Shown: in pieces, positions 54,682-64,000 of the stretch | How positions within the stretch are numbered: position 1 is the stretch's first letter | How the letters are laid out: the number at the start of each line of letters is the position of its first letter | DNA from: Pararhodobacter zhoushanensis | GTDB taxonomy: Bacteria > Pseudomonadota > Alphaproteobacteria > Rhodobacterales > Rhodobacteraceae | Length of the DNA: 64,000 bases | Assembly (NCBI RefSeq): GCF_025949695.1 | Contig: NZ_JAPDFL010000001.1 | Coordinates: 2,297,501 to 2,361,500 of the forward strand | Reading direction: 5' to 3' | Program-made: the position numbers and the translations under genes | Notes under the pieces: generated by a model | Seen by the model: the letters and a program-made list of their open reading frames with translations, nothing else | Told to the model about the DNA's origin: nothing | Databases searched by the model: none

Positions 54682-55980
54682 ATGCTGAAGGATCAAGACC
54701 GGATCTTTACCAACATCTACGGCATGTACGACCGTTCGCTGAAAGGCGCGCAGGCGCGTGGCCATTGGGACGGGACCAAGGACATCATCGGCAAGGGTCG
54801 CGACTGGATCGTGACCGAGATGAAAGCCTCGGGCCTGCGCGGTCGCGGGGGCGCGGGCTTTCCGACCGGTTTGAAGTGGTCCTTCATGCCCAAGGAAAGC
54901 GACGGTCGTCCGGCATATCTGGTTGTCAACGCTGACGAATCCGAGCCGGGCACCTGCAAGGACCGCGAGATCATGCGCCATGATCCGCACACCCTGATCG
55001 AAGGCTGCCTGATCGCCTCTTTCGCGATGAACGCGCATGCGTGTTACATCTACATCCGCGGCGAATACATCCGCGAGCGTGAGGCCCTGCAAGCCGCGAT
55101 CGACGAGGCCTATGATGCCGGTCTGGTCGGCAAGAACGCCTGCGGTTCGGGCTGGGATTTCGACATCTACCTGCACCACGGGGCCGGGGCCTATATCTGC
55201 GGTGAAGAAACCGCGCTGCTGGAGTCGCTGGAAGGCCGCAAGGGCATGCCGCGGATGAAGCCGCCGTTCCCGGCGGGCGCTGGCCTCTATGGTTGCCCGA
55301 CCACGGTGAACAACGTCGAGTCGATTGCCGTTGTGCCGACGATCCTGCGCCGCGGCGGCGCGTGGTTCGCAGGCTTTGGCCGTCCGAACAACGCGGGCAC
55401 CAAGCTGTTCGCGATCTCGGGTCATGTGAACAACCCCTGCGTCGTCGAAGAAGCGATGTCGATCAGCTTTGAAGAACTGATCGAGAAGCATTGCGGCGGG
55501 ATTCGCGGCGGCTGGGACAACCTGCTGGCGGTGATCCCTGGCGGTTCGTCCGTGCCGCTGGTGCGTGGCGAAAAGATGCGCGACGCGATCATGGATTTCG
55601 ACTATCTGCGCAACGATCTGGGCTCGGGTCTGGGCACCGCTGCGGTGATCGTGATGGATAAATCCACCGATATCATCAAGGCGATCTGGCGTCTGTCGGC
55701 GTTCTACAAGCACGAAAGCTGCGGCCAGTGCACGCCCTGCCGCGAAGGCACCGGCTGGATGATGCGCGTCATGGACCGTCTGGTCAAAGGCGAGGCCGAG
55801 CTGGAAGAGATCGACATGCTGTGGGACGTGACCAAGCAGGTCGAAGGCCACACCATTTGCGCGCTCGGTGACGCAGCGGCCTGGCCGATCCAGGGCCTGA
55901 TCCGCAACTTCCGTGACGTGATCGAAGATCGCGTGCGCTCGCAGAAAACCGGCCGGGTTTCGGCCGTGGCCGCCGAGTAA
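54682..55980 (+). CDS. nuoF: NADH-quinone oxidoreductase subunit F
   Basis: A 432-aa 51-kDa-type subunit where NADH binds and reduces FMN. The NADH/FMN loop [16 protein letters not shown] is at about 51-66, [20 protein letters not shown] binds FMN, and the N3 [4Fe-4S] cluster ligands are in [16 protein letters not shown] with a last Cys in [10 protein letters not shown]. It starts 3 nt after the small membrane gene. Confidence 0.97.
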   Translation: MLKDQDRIFTNIYGMYDRSLKGAQARGHWDGTKDIIGKGRDWIVTEMKASGLRGRGGAGFPTGLKWSFMPKESDGRPAYLVVNADESEPGTCKDREIMRHDPHTLIEGCLIASFAMNAHACYIYIRGEYIREREALQAAIDEAYDAGLVGKNACGSGWDFDIYLHHGAGAYICGEETALLESLEGRKGMPRMKPPFPAGAGLYGCPTTVNNVESIAVVPTILRRGGAWFAGFGRPNNAGTKLFAISGHVNNPCVVEEAMSISFEELIEKHCGGIRGGWDNLLAVIPGGSSVPLVRGEKMRDAIMDFDYLRNDLGSGLGTAAVIVMDKSTDIIKAIWRLSAFYKHESCGQCTPCREGTGWMMRVMDRLVKGEAELEEIDMLWDVTKQVEGHTICALGDAAAWPIQGLIRNFRDVIEDRVRSQKTGRVSAVAAE

Positions 55981-56137
55981 GATCATGATGCACACCGCTT
56001 TTCCCGCTTGCATCGCTCAGGACCGCCTTTCGGCGGCTCTGACGGCGTGCGCGGGCCTCGCGGGTGTGATCACGCGTGTCCGGCTGACTGTGCTATCTCG
56101 CTCTCGCGCACTCCTGCGCGTAAGGGAAGGATCACAC

Positions 56138-56569
56138 ATGTCGATCAAACACGCTGCTTTTGGTGCTGTCGTCGCGGCCACTCTGGGGCTTGCCGCCCCG
56201 GCTCAGGCGACATCACAGGAAGAGATCAACGCAACGCTGCAGGCGGATCCGCAGATCTGGCGCGATCTGTTCTCGCTGGCTGTGGCCGATGAGATCCGCA
56301 AGAACTGCGAAACCATCGAGGCGCGAACCCTGCGGGCGACGGGGTTTGTGCTGGGCCTGTACAATGAGGCGCGCTCGCGCGGGTATTCGCGTCAGGAAAT
56401 CCGCGCCTTCCAGACCGCCGATTCGACCGAAACGCGCATGCGCGCCGAGGTTATGGCGTATTTCGCCGAACACGGGGTGCGCGAGGGCGCACCGGACACC
56501 TATTGCGCGCTCGGCCTGTCCGAGATCGCGGCCGGCAGTCAGGCCGGTGAACTTCTGAGAGCAAGGTAA
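56138..56569 (+). CDS. small exported protein, DUF5333-like, in the nuo operon
   Basis: A 143-aa protein with a signal peptide (AAFGAVVAATLGLAAPAQAT). The mature part is helical: QADPQIWRDLFSLAVADEIR, KNCETIEARTLRATGFVLGL and ETRMRAEVMAYFAEHGVREG, ending near a second Cys in PDTYCALGLSEI. The two cysteines could pair. AAGGGAAGG lies upstream of ATG 56138; the earlier in-frame Met is not supported. It sits between nuoF and nuoG, 3 nt before the latter. Function unknown, probably periplasmic. Confidence 0.78.
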   Translation: MSIKHAAFGAVVAATLGLAAPAQATSQEEINATLQADPQIWRDLFSLAVADEIRKNCETIEARTLRATGFVLGLYNEARSRGYSRQEIRAFQTADSTETRMRAEVMAYFAEHGVREGAPDTYCALGLSEIAAGSQAGELLRAR

Positions 56570-56572
56570 GCC

Positions 56573-58561
56573 ATGTCAGATCTCCGCAAGATCATCATCG
56601 ATGGCCGCGAGGTCGAGGTTCATCCGGCGATGACCCTCATCCAGGCGTGTGAAGTGGCCGGCGTCGAAGTGCCGCGTTTCTGCTACCATGAGCGCCTGTC
56701 GATCGCGGGGAACTGCCGCATGTGTCTGGTCGAGGTCGTCGGCGGCCCGCCCAAGCCTGCCGCTTCCTGCGCGATGCAGGTCAAGGATCTGCGCCCGGGG
56801 CCGGAAGGCCAGCCGCCGGTGGTGAAAACCAACTCGCCGATGGTCAAGAAGGCGCGCGAAGGCGTCATGGAGTTCCTGCTGATCAACCACCCGCTGGATT
56901 GCCCGATCTGCGATCAGGGCGGCGAGTGCGATCTGCAGGATCAGGCCATGGCCTACGGCGTCGATTTCAGCCGCTTCCGCGAACCCAAGCGCGCGTCCGA
57001 AGATCTGGATCTGGGCCCGCTGGTCGAAACCCACATGACCCGCTGCATCAGCTGCACGCGCTGCGTGCGCTTCACCACCGAGGTCGCGGGCATCACGCAG
57101 ATGGGCCAGACCGGGCGCGGTGAGGATGCCGAGATCACCAGCTATCTGAACCAGACGCTGGATTCGAACCTGCAGGGCAACATCATCGACCTGTGCCCGG
57201 TGGGCGCTTTGGTGAGCAAACCCTACGCCTTCACGGCCCGCCCGTGGGAGCTGACCAAGACCGAATCCATCGACGTGATGGATGCGCTGGGGTCCAACAT
57301 CCGCGTTGACACCAAGGGCCGCGAAGTGATGCGCATCCTGCCGCGCAACCATGACGGCGTGAACGAAGAGTGGATTTCGGACAAGACGCGCTTTGTCTGG
57401 GACGGGCTGAAACGCCAGCGTCTGGATACGCCCTATATCCGCGAGAACGGCAAGCTGCGCAAAGCGGGCTGGGATGAGGCGCTGAAACTGGTGGGCGCCA
57501 AGCTGAAGGGGGCCACGAAAGTGGCGGGCCTTATCGGTGATCTGGTGTCGACCGAAGCGGCCTATTCGCTCAAAACGCTGGTCGAAGGTCTTGGCGGTTC
57601 GGTGGAAGCCCGGGTCGACGGCAGCCGTCTGCCTGCTGGTAACCGCTCGGCCTATGTTGGCAACGTGGCGATTGAAGACATCGACACGGCCAAGGAAATC
57701 GTGCTGATCGGCACCAACCCGCGCCATGAAGCGCCGGTGCTGAACGCGCGGATCCGCAAGGCGTGGCTGAACGGTGCGAAGATTTCGCTCGTTGGTGTCG
57801 CTGCCGATATGACCTATGACTACACCCATCTGGGCACTGATCGCGCGGCGCTGGCCTCGGCCAAGCCGGGTGAGGATGCGATTGTCATCGTGGGGCAGGG
57901 CGCTCTGAACGAGGCTGACGGTCTGGCCGTTCTGGCCGCCTGCATGGGTCTGACCGGGCGTCTTCTGGTGCTGCACACCGCTGCCAGCCGCGTCGGCGCG
58001 CTGGATATCGACGCTGTGACCGAGGGCGGGCTGCAAGCTGCGACCGACGGTGCGGATGTCGTCTATAATCTGGGCGCGGATGAGCTGGACATCGGTGCCG
58101 GTCCCTTCGTGATCTATCAGGGCAGCCACGGCGACCGCGGGGCGCACCGCGCTGACGTGATCCTGCCGGGTGCGGCCTATACCGAAGAAAACGGTATCTT
58201 CGTGAACACCGAAGGCCGTCCGCAGCTGGCGCTGCGCGCCGGGTTCGCGCCGGGCGACGCCAAGGAAAACTGGGCCATCCTGCGTGCTCTGTCGGCCGAG
58301 GTGGGCACGGTGCTGCCGTGGGACAGCCTTGGCGCGCTGCGCAGCCATCTGGTTGGCGCCGTGCCGCATCTCGAGATGATCGACGAGGTGCCTGAGAACG
58401 CGTGGCAGCCTGTGGCGACCGGCACGCTGGGCGATGCCAGCTTCCGCCCGGCGGTCAAGGATTTCTACCTGTCCAACCCGATTGCGCGCGCCTCTGGCCT
58501 GATGGCCGAGCTGAGCGCCTCGGCGGCGGCGCGCAATGCGCAGCCGATGGCGGCGGAGTAA
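56573..58561 (+). CDS. nuoG: NADH-quinone oxidoreductase subunit G
   Basis: A 662-aa 75-kDa-type subunit carrying several clusters. The [2Fe-2S] site has Cys37, Cys48, Cys51 and Cys66 ([20 protein letters not shown]). The His-ligated cluster is in [21 protein letters not shown] [4Fe-4S] cluster is in [19 protein letters not shown]. The molybdopterin-like domain follows without cofactor residues. The length agrees with alphaproteobacterial Nqo3. Confidence 0.96.
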   Translation: MSDLRKIIIDGREVEVHPAMTLIQACEVAGVEVPRFCYHERLSIAGNCRMCLVEVVGGPPKPAASCAMQVKDLRPGPEGQPPVVKTNSPMVKKAREGVMEFLLINHPLDCPICDQGGECDLQDQAMAYGVDFSRFREPKRASEDLDLGPLVETHMTRCISCTRCVRFTTEVAGITQMGQTGRGEDAEITSYLNQTLDSNLQGNIIDLCPVGALVSKPYAFTARPWELTKTESIDVMDALGSNIRVDTKGREVMRILPRNHDGVNEEWISDKTRFVWDGLKRQRLDTPYIRENGKLRKAGWDEALKLVGAKLKGATKVAGLIGDLVSTEAAYSLKTLVEGLGGSVEARVDGSRLPAGNRSAYVGNVAIEDIDTAKEIVLIGTNPRHEAPVLNARIRKAWLNGAKISLVGVAADMTYDYTHLGTDRAALASAKPGEDAIVIVGQGALNEADGLAVLAACMGLTGRLLVLHTAASRVGALDIDAVTEGGLQAATDGADVVYNLGADELDIGAGPFVIYQGSHGDRGAHRADVILPGAAYTEENGIFVNTEGRPQLALRAGFAPGDAKENWAILRALSAEVGTVLPWDSLGALRSHLVGAVPHLEMIDEVPENAWQPVATGTLGDASFRPAVKDFYLSNPIARASGLMAELSASAAARNAQPMAAE

Positions 58562-58564
58562 CGC

Positions 58565-58984
58565 ATGACGCTTGGCGCCCCCTTCACGCTAACCCTGGCG
58601 CTGGTCCTGATCGGACTGGCGGGATGCGGCACTGCCGCACCCCAGCCGGGTGACGCGGTGCTGGGTGCGCCCGAAGATGCCGTCTACCGGGGCGTGCAAA
58701 CGCAACTGCTGGACGGTGATCTGGTCCATTTCGTGGTGGCGATGGAGGGTGCACGCGATACGCAGGATCCCATCGCCTATGCCCGCTGTGCGGCTGCGCA
58801 ATACGCGCTGATCCGCGGCTATGGCTTTGCGCGACACGTGCGCACCACGGTGAATAACGAGGGTGCTCTGTGGCAGGCGGATGCGGTGTATACCGTGTCA
58901 CCGTCGCTGCCGCGGGGATTTCGGACAATCGACGCCGAAGTGACGGTGGCCGATTGTATCGAGCAGGGAATACCGACGGTCTGA
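58565..58984 (+). CDS. small lipoprotein in the nuo operon
   Basis: A 139-aa protein with a lipobox LAGC (Cys21) after LTLALVLIGLAG. The mature part has further cysteines (YARCAAAQYALIRGYGF, VADCIEQG) and a YTVSPSLPRGFRTIDAEVTV strand-rich end. It lies 3 nt after nuoG and 9 nt before nuoH. It resembles no named family I know; lipid-anchored periplasmic location is predicted. A complex I accessory role is only suggested by position. Confidence 0.78.
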   Translation: MTLGAPFTLTLALVLIGLAGCGTAAPQPGDAVLGAPEDAVYRGVQTQLLDGDLVHFVVAMEGARDTQDPIAYARCAAAQYALIRGYGFARHVRTTVNNEGALWQADAVYTVSPSLPRGFRTIDAEVTVADCIEQGIPTV

Positions 58985-58993
58985 GGACAACAC

Positions 58994-60034
58994 ATGGCTG
59001 ACTTCTTTACCACAAACTACTTCGGGATTTTCCTGCTGATCGTCGGGCAGGTCCTTTTGGTCATTGTGCCGCTTCTGGTGGCGCTGGCGTTCCTGATGTA
59101 CGCTGACCGCAAGATCTGGGCAGCTGTCCAGATGCGCAAAGGGCCCAACATCGTTGGTCCCTTCGGCCTGCTGCAAAGCTTCGCCGACTTCATCAAGTAT
59201 ATCGTCAAGGAAGTGATCTTCCCCGCCGGGGCCGACCGCATCGTGTTCCTGATGGCACCGATGGTGTCGCTGGTCATGGCGCTGATCGCCTGGGCGGTGA
59301 TCCCGTTCTCTGAAGGTCTGGTCGTTGCCAACATCAACGTGGCGATCCTGTACATCTTCGCCGTCTCCTCGCTTGAGGTGTATGGCGTGATCATGGGCGG
59401 CTGGGCGTCGAACTCGAAATACCCGTTCCTGGGCTCGCTGCGCTCGGCTGCGCAGATGATCAGCTACGAGGTGTCGATAGGCCTGATCATCATCGGGGTG
59501 ATCATCTCGACCGGGTCGATGAACCTGACCGATATCGTCCATGCGCAGCAGGGCGACTACGGTCTGCTGAACTGGTACTTCATCCCGCACTTCCCGATGA
59601 TGTTCCTGTTCCTGATCTCGGCGCTGGCCGAAACCAACCGCCCGCCCTTCGATCTGCCCGAAGCGGAATCGGAACTGGTGGCTGGTTATCAGGTCGAATA
59701 CTCGTCCACGCCGTTCCTGCTGTTCATGATCGGCGAACTGGTTGCCGTCGTGCTGATGTGCGCGCTGATCTCGCTGTTGTTCTTCGGCGGCTGGCTGTCC
59801 CCGATCCCGGGTCTGCCGGATGGCATCTGGTGGATGGTCCTCAAGATGCTGGCCGCTTTCTTCGTGTTCTCGATGGTCAAGGCGATCGTGCCGCGCTACC
59901 GCTACGACCAGTTGATGCGCATTGGCTGGAAGGTTTTCCTGCCGATGTCGCTGGGCTGGGTCGTGATCGTGGCGTTCCTGGCAAAATTTGAAGTGCTTGG
60001 CGGCTTCTGGGCTCGCTGGGCGATTGGGGGCTGA
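58994..60034 (+). CDS. nuoH: NADH-quinone oxidoreductase subunit H
   Basis: A 346-aa membrane subunit with eight TM helices forming part of the quinone cavity. Conserved text includes [57 protein letters not shown] and [16 protein letters not shown]. It starts 9 nt after the lipoprotein stop. Confidence 0.97.
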   Translation: MADFFTTNYFGIFLLIVGQVLLVIVPLLVALAFLMYADRKIWAAVQMRKGPNIVGPFGLLQSFADFIKYIVKEVIFPAGADRIVFLMAPMVSLVMALIAWAVIPFSEGLVVANINVAILYIFAVSSLEVYGVIMGGWASNSKYPFLGSLRSAAQMISYEVSIGLIIIGVIISTGSMNLTDIVHAQQGDYGLLNWYFIPHFPMMFLFLISALAETNRPPFDLPEAESELVAGYQVEYSSTPFLLFMIGELVAVVLMCALISLLFFGGWLSPIPGLPDGIWWMVLKMLAAFFVFSMVKAIVPRYRYDQLMRIGWKVFLPMSLGWVVIVAFLAKFEVLGGFWARWAIGG

Positions 60035-60035
60035 T

Positions 60036-60530
60036 ATGAGCCAGATCGATTATACCCGCGCCGTAAAATACTTCCTGCTGGCGGACTTCTTCAAAGGGTT
60101 CGGGCTGGGGCTGAAGTATTTCTTCCGGCCCAAGGACACGCTGAACTACCCGCACGAAAAGGGGCCGCTCAGCCCCCGCTTTCGCGGTGAGCACGCGCTG
60201 CGCCGCTATCCCAACGGCGAAGAGCGCTGCATTGCGTGCAAATTGTGCGAGGCGATCTGCCCCGCGCAGGCGATTACCATCGACGCGGAACCGCGCGATG
60301 ACGGCAGCCGCCGCACCACGCGCTACGATATCGACATGACGAAATGCATCTACTGCGGCTTCTGCCAGGAGGCCTGCCCGGTCGATGCCATCGTCGAAGG
60401 TCCGAATTTCGAGTTCGCCACGGAAACCCGCGAAGAGCTGTTCTATGACAAGGACAAGCTGCTGTCGAACGGCGACCGCTGGGAAGCCGAAATTGCCCGC
60501 AACCTCGAGCTTGACGCTCCGTACCGCTGA
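60036..60530 (+). CDS. nuoI: NADH-quinone oxidoreductase subunit I
   Basis: A 164-aa subunit with two [4Fe-4S] clusters: Cys65, 68, 71, 75 ([12 protein letters not shown]) and Cys104, 107, 110, 114 ([12 protein letters not shown]). They conduct electrons toward N2. It follows nuoH directly. Confidence 0.97.
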   Translation: MSQIDYTRAVKYFLLADFFKGFGLGLKYFFRPKDTLNYPHEKGPLSPRFRGEHALRRYPNGEERCIACKLCEAICPAQAITIDAEPRDDGSRRTTRYDIDMTKCIYCGFCQEACPVDAIVEGPNFEFATETREELFYDKDKLLSNGDRWEAEIARNLELDAPYR

Positions 60531-60537
60531 GGCACGC

Positions 60538-60948
60538 ATGACTGAGCCCTATGCCAAGATGATCCAGCAGATGATGGAAAGCTCGCAGGAGATGCTGCGC
60601 GCTTTCAACCCGGCGCTGGAACAGTTCAAGGTTCCGGGCTTGGACAAGATGCTGCCCACCATGTCCAAGGACATGATGGAGATGTGGTTCGGGCGTACCT
60701 TCAACCGCGAAGGGCTGGACGCCAAGACGCGGCTTCTGGTGACCGTTGCCGCGCTGACCGTCCTGGGCGCGCAGGCCGAGCCGCAGCTGAAGACAACCGT
60801 GCGCCATGCGATGGAAGCCGGGGCGACACAACGCGAGATCGCCGAAGTGATCTGGCAAATGAGCATGTTCGGCGGCTTGCCCGCCATGCAGAAGGCGCTG
60901 GAAATTGCCCAGAGCGTCTTTGCAGAGACCGAGGAGAAGAACGCATGA
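60538..60948 (+). CDS. carboxymuconolactone decarboxylase (CMD)-like protein in the nuo operon
   Basis: A 136-aa helical protein of the CMD/AhpD-like fold: [40 protein letters not shown] and [20 protein letters not shown]. No CxxC pair is present, so it is not an AhpD-type peroxidase partner. Its stop overlaps the nuoJ start by ATGA, so it is coupled to nuoJ. The same insertion recurs in Rhodobacterales, but the role is unknown. Confidence 0.85.
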   Translation: MTEPYAKMIQQMMESSQEMLRAFNPALEQFKVPGLDKMLPTMSKDMMEMWFGRTFNREGLDAKTRLLVTVAALTVLGAQAEPQLKTTVRHAMEAGATQREIAEVIWQMSMFGGLPAMQKALEIAQSVFAETEEKNA

Positions 60949-61562
60949 GCGTTGCCGATTTTGCCTTCTACGCCTTCGCCATTGTGGCGGTTGTGGCGGC
61001 TTTGCTGGTCGTGGTGGCCCGCAACCCGGTACACTCGGTCCTGTGGTTGATCCTGACCTTCCTCTCGGCAGCCGGGCTGTTCGTGCTGATGGGGGCTGAA
61101 TTCCTCGCCATGCTGCTGATGATCGTCTACGTCGGCGCGGTGATGGTGCTGTTCCTGTTCGTGGTGATGATGCTCGACATCGACTTTGCCGAGCTGAAGG
61201 CCGAGATGGCGCGCTATTTCCCGCTCGCCTCGGTCGTTGGCATCGTCATCCTGATGCAGCTGGCGCTGCTCTTCGGGGCCTGGACCTCGGCCGAGGGTGC
61301 GGACGGCATGCGTCTGGCCGTGACGCCGGATCTGGATCAGGTCGACAACGCCCGCGCGCTGGGTCTGTTGATCTTCGATCAGTATTTCCTGGCGTTCCAG
61401 TTGTCCGGTCTGGTTCTGCTGGTTGCCATGATCGGTGCGATCGTGCTGACCCTGCGCCACCGCACGGACGTCAAACGCCAGAACGTGCTGCACCAGATGT
61501 GGCGCGACCCGGCCAAGGCGATGGAACTCAAGGATGTCAAACCGGGCCAAGGCCTGAACTGA
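60945..61562 (+). CDS. nuoJ: NADH-quinone oxidoreductase subunit J
   Basis: A 205-aa subunit with five TM helices, including [20 protein letters not shown] and [20 protein letters not shown] (with the pi-bulge region [19 protein letters not shown]). Part of the proton-path connection near NuoH. It starts inside the CMD-like gene's stop. Confidence 0.95.
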   Translation: MSVADFAFYAFAIVAVVAALLVVVARNPVHSVLWLILTFLSAAGLFVLMGAEFLAMLLMIVYVGAVMVLFLFVVMMLDIDFAELKAEMARYFPLASVVGIVILMQLALLFGAWTSAEGADGMRLAVTPDLDQVDNARALGLLIFDQYFLAFQLSGLVLLVAMIGAIVLTLRHRTDVKRQNVLHQMWRDPAKAMELKDVKPGQGLN

Positions 61563-61625
61563 CATCCACCAGACGATACCGGGGCCCCCTGCGGCGCCTT
61601 GGATAAAAAGATAACGAGGGACCAA

Positions 61626-61931
61626 ATGGTGGGACTTGAGCATTACCTGACAGTGGCGGCAGCGCTGTTCGTGATCGGGATTTTCGGGATCTTCCTGAAC
61701 CGGAAGAACATCATCGTCATCTTGATGTCGATCGAACTGATCCTGCTGTCGGTGAACATCAACCTGGTGGCGTTCTCCAGCCATCTGGGGGATCTGGTGG
61801 GGCAGGTTTTCACCATGTTCGTGCTCACCGTCGCCGCCGCCGAGGCAGCGATCGGGCTTGCGATCCTGGTCACCTTCTTCCGTAACCGCGGCACGATCGA
61901 CGTCGAAGACGTCAACGTGATGAAAGGCTGA
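61626..61931 (+). CDS. nuoK: NADH-quinone oxidoreductase subunit K
   Basis: A 101-aa membrane subunit with three helices. It has [20 protein letters not shown] with the conserved membrane Glu and [20 protein letters not shown] with the second Glu, as needed for proton transfer. The length matches the family exactly. Confidence 0.96.
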   Translation: MVGLEHYLTVAAALFVIGIFGIFLNRKNIIVILMSIELILLSVNINLVAFSSHLGDLVGQVFTMFVLTVAAAEAAIGLAILVTFFRNRGTIDVEDVNVMKG

Positions 61932-61936
61932 GTGTG

Positions 61937-63904
61937 ATGGCGACGACGCTTCTCTTTGCTCCTCTGGTGGGCGCAATCATCTGCGGCCTGTTCTGGCGGA
62001 TGATTGGCGAAAAGACGGGGATGGTGATTGCCACGGCGCTTCTGTTCCTGTCGGCGCTGCTTTCGTGGATCCTGTTTCTCAGCTTTGACGGGCACGATAC
62101 CTCGATCCAGGTGTTGCGCTTCATCGACTCGGGCTCGCTGGTTGGCGGCTGGGGCATCCGGCTGGACCGGCTGACCACGGTGATGCTGATCGTGGTGACC
62201 ACGGTCTCGGCGCTCGTGCACCTCTATTCCTTCGGCTACATGGCGCATGATGAAAACTGGACGGACAGCGAAAGCTACCGCGCCCGGTTCTTCGCCTATC
62301 TGTCGCTGTTCACCTTCGCCATGCTGATGCTGGTGACCGCCGACAACCTGATCCAGATCTTCTTTGGCTGGGAAGGCGTTGGTCTGGCCTCGTATCTGCT
62401 GATCGGATTCTACTGGAAAAAGCAGTCGGCCTCGGCCGCTGCGATGAAGGCCTTCATCGTCAACCGCGTGGGTGACTTTGGCTTCATCATCGGCATCATG
62501 ATGCTGTATTTCATGGCGGATTCGGTTCAGTTCGACGACATCTTCCATCAGGCCGAGGCGCTGTCGCAGCAGTCGATCAGTTTCCTGGGCACTGACTGGA
62601 ACGCGCTCAACACCGCCTGTTTCTTCCTGTTCATCGGCGCAATGGGCAAATCGGCGCAGCTGTTCCTGCACACCTGGCTGCCGGACGCGATGGAAGGCCC
62701 GACGCCGGTGTCGGCGCTGATCCACGCCGCAACCATGGTGACGGCGGGCGTGTTCCTGATCTGCCGCATGTCGCCGCTGATGGAATATGCCAACGACACC
62801 CGGACGTTCATCGTGCTGATCGGCTCGGCCACCGCGTTCTTTGCAGCGACCGTGGGTCTGGTGCAGAACGACATCAAGCGCGTGATCGCCTATTCGACCT
62901 GTTCGCAGCTGGGCTATATGTTCGTGGCAGCGGGCGTGGGCGTCTATTCGGTCGCCATGTTCCACCTGCTGACGCATGCTTTCTTCAAGGCGATGCTGTT
63001 CCTTGGTGCCGGCTCGGTCATCCACGGGATGCACCACGAGCAGGACATGCGCAACTACGGCGGGCTGCGCAAGAAACTGCCCTATACGTTCTACGCGATG
63101 ATGATCGGCACGCTGGCGATCACGGGAGTCGGCATTCCCTTCACCCATATCGGCTTTGCGGGCTTCGTGTCCAAAGACGCGATCATCGAAAGCGCGATGG
63201 GCGGCGGGGCGACCTATGCCTATGTGATCCTTGTGGCGGCGGCGGCGATGACCTCGTTCTACTCGTGGCGCCTGATTTTCCTGACCTTCTACGGCACGCC
63301 GCGCGGCGATCATCACACGCATGACCACGCGCATGAAAGCCCGCTGACCATGGTGATCCCGCTGGGTATCCTGGCCATCGGTGCCGTCTTCGCCGGGATG
63401 ATCTGGTACGAGCCGTTCTTTGGTTCGCACGACGCGATCCACGACTTCTTCGGCCATTCCATCGCCATGCTGCCGACCAACGAGACGCTGCACAATGCGC
63501 ATGAGAACCTCAGCGCGCTGACCAAGCTGGCGCCGTTCCTGGCGATGCTGGTGGGGTTTGTGCTGGCCTATATCTTCTACATCTGGAAACCGGAGACCCC
63601 GGCCAAACTGGCCGCGAACCAACCGATCCTGTACCGCTTCCTGCTCAACAAGTGGTACTTCGATGAGATCTACAACTTCGTCTTCATCAAACCGACGCTG
63701 GCCATCGGCCGCTTCCTGTGGAAGCGCGGCGACGGCAATACCATCGACGGGTTCCTCAACGGGCTGACCATGGGCGTGATGCCGATGCTCAACCGCGTCT
63801 ATGCCCGCGTCCAGTCCGGCTATATCTACACCTACGCCTTCGCCATGGTTATCGGCATCGCGGTGTTGGTCACTTACGTTACGCTCTCCGGAGGGGCGCA
63901 CTGA
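61937..63904 (+). CDS. nuoL: NADH-quinone oxidoreductase subunit L
   Basis: A 655-aa antiporter-like proton pump subunit. It has [20 protein letters not shown] (essential Glu of TM5), [20 protein letters not shown] with the conserved Lys/His, [19 protein letters not shown] and [20 protein letters not shown]. The long C-terminal lateral helix is in [20 protein letters not shown] onward. It overlaps nuoM by 1 nt. Confidence 0.97.
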   Translation: MATTLLFAPLVGAIICGLFWRMIGEKTGMVIATALLFLSALLSWILFLSFDGHDTSIQVLRFIDSGSLVGGWGIRLDRLTTVMLIVVTTVSALVHLYSFGYMAHDENWTDSESYRARFFAYLSLFTFAMLMLVTADNLIQIFFGWEGVGLASYLLIGFYWKKQSASAAAMKAFIVNRVGDFGFIIGIMMLYFMADSVQFDDIFHQAEALSQQSISFLGTDWNALNTACFFLFIGAMGKSAQLFLHTWLPDAMEGPTPVSALIHAATMVTAGVFLICRMSPLMEYANDTRTFIVLIGSATAFFAATVGLVQNDIKRVIAYSTCSQLGYMFVAAGVGVYSVAMFHLLTHAFFKAMLFLGAGSVIHGMHHEQDMRNYGGLRKKLPYTFYAMMIGTLAITGVGIPFTHIGFAGFVSKDAIIESAMGGGATYAYVILVAAAAMTSFYSWRLIFLTFYGTPRGDHHTHDHAHESPLTMVIPLGILAIGAVFAGMIWYEPFFGSHDAIHDFFGHSIAMLPTNETLHNAHENLSALTKLAPFLAMLVGFVLAYIFYIWKPETPAKLAANQPILYRFLLNKWYFDEIYNFVFIKPTLAIGRFLWKRGDGNTIDGFLNGLTMGVMPMLNRVYARVQSGYIYTYAFAMVIGIAVLVTYVTLSGGAH

Positions 63905-64000
63905 TGCTGAACCTGCTGTCCATCATCACTTTCCTTCCTGCGATTGCGGCGCTGATCGGGGCTGTCTTTCTGCATGGCGAGGATGAGAACACCCAGCGGC
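63904..64000 (+). CDS. nuoM: NADH-quinone oxidoreductase subunit M (N-terminal fragment, cut by window end)
   Basis: The 32 visible codons read [20 protein letters not shown] and continue HGEDENTQR, the normal first TM helix of NuoM. The ATG overlaps the nuoL TGA (ATG after CTG). The rest lies outside. Confidence 0.9.
   Translation, partial: MLNLLSIITFLPAIAALIGAVFLHGEDENTQR

Noticed and set aside
61643..63901. 752-codon minus-strand open frame opposite nuoK/nuoL
   Set aside because: His/Asp/Gln-rich antisense shadow of strongly conserved complex I genes.

Overview
The window is GC-rich and almost fully coding, with strong ATGA and 1-10 nt gene overlaps. It reads as a chromosomal segment of an aerobic alphaproteobacterium, most likely Rhodobacterales (Paracoccaceae/Roseobacter type). 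The main reasons are the nuo operon with the extra small genes typical of that order (DUF5337-like, DUF5333-like, carboxymuconolactone-decarboxylase-like), the abundance of tripartite tricarboxylate (TTT) uptake systems, a non-pyrrolysine MttB-like protein and the DUF934-fpr pair. No rRNA, tRNA, CRISPR array, prophage or insertion sequence was recognised.

Region 1 (1-3.75 kb): a CoA-transferase and two 2-hydroxyacyl-CoA dehydratase-like subunits on the minus strand, divergent from a MarR regulator. Two matching 17-bp palindromes suggest common control. One dehydratase gene carries a -1 frameshift. Region 2 (3.85-8.6 kb): an ABC exporter operon (HlyD-like, ATPase, frameshifted ABC-2 permease), a divergent LysR regulator and a GFA-family protein. 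Region 3 (8.76-14.5 kb): a catabolic cluster with a TTT binding protein, a fused TctA-TctB membrane protein, two related amidohydrolases and a Rieske protein. Region 4 (14.5-21 kb): a minus-strand operon of OHCU decarboxylase (ureide pathway), TctB, TctA, TctC and two binding proteins without signal peptides, divergent from a LysR gene. Region 5 (21-27 kb): a molybdopterin oxidoreductase, DadA, a zinc-independent MDR reductase, an MFS remnant, a very small ORF behind a strong inverted repeat, and an ABM-domain protein.

Region 6 (27-48.3 kb): mostly housekeeping and amine metabolism. It holds a phytase-like secreted protein, guaA, an MttB-family methyltransferase, Lrp, a GMC oxidoreductase, DUF934 and ferredoxin-NADP reductase, a maltose-acetyltransferase-like enzyme, a pentapeptide-repeat protein, PBP1a, an AmiC-type amidase, a DsbA-like protein, infC with an ATA start codon, a GST and two leucine-catabolism genes (HMG-CoA lyase and an enoyl-CoA hydratase).

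Region 7 (48.8-64 kb): the respiratory complex I operon nuoA-nuoM (nuoM cut by the window end). Six non-subunit genes are interleaved: a PAPS-type sulfotransferase between nuoC and nuoD, an exported protein with two cysteine-pair repeats after nuoD, a DUF5337-like membrane protein, a DUF5333-like exported protein, a lipoprotein after nuoG, and a CMD-like protein before nuoJ. The sulfotransferase and the two-repeat exported protein are the least expected components and the best candidates for undescribed biology.
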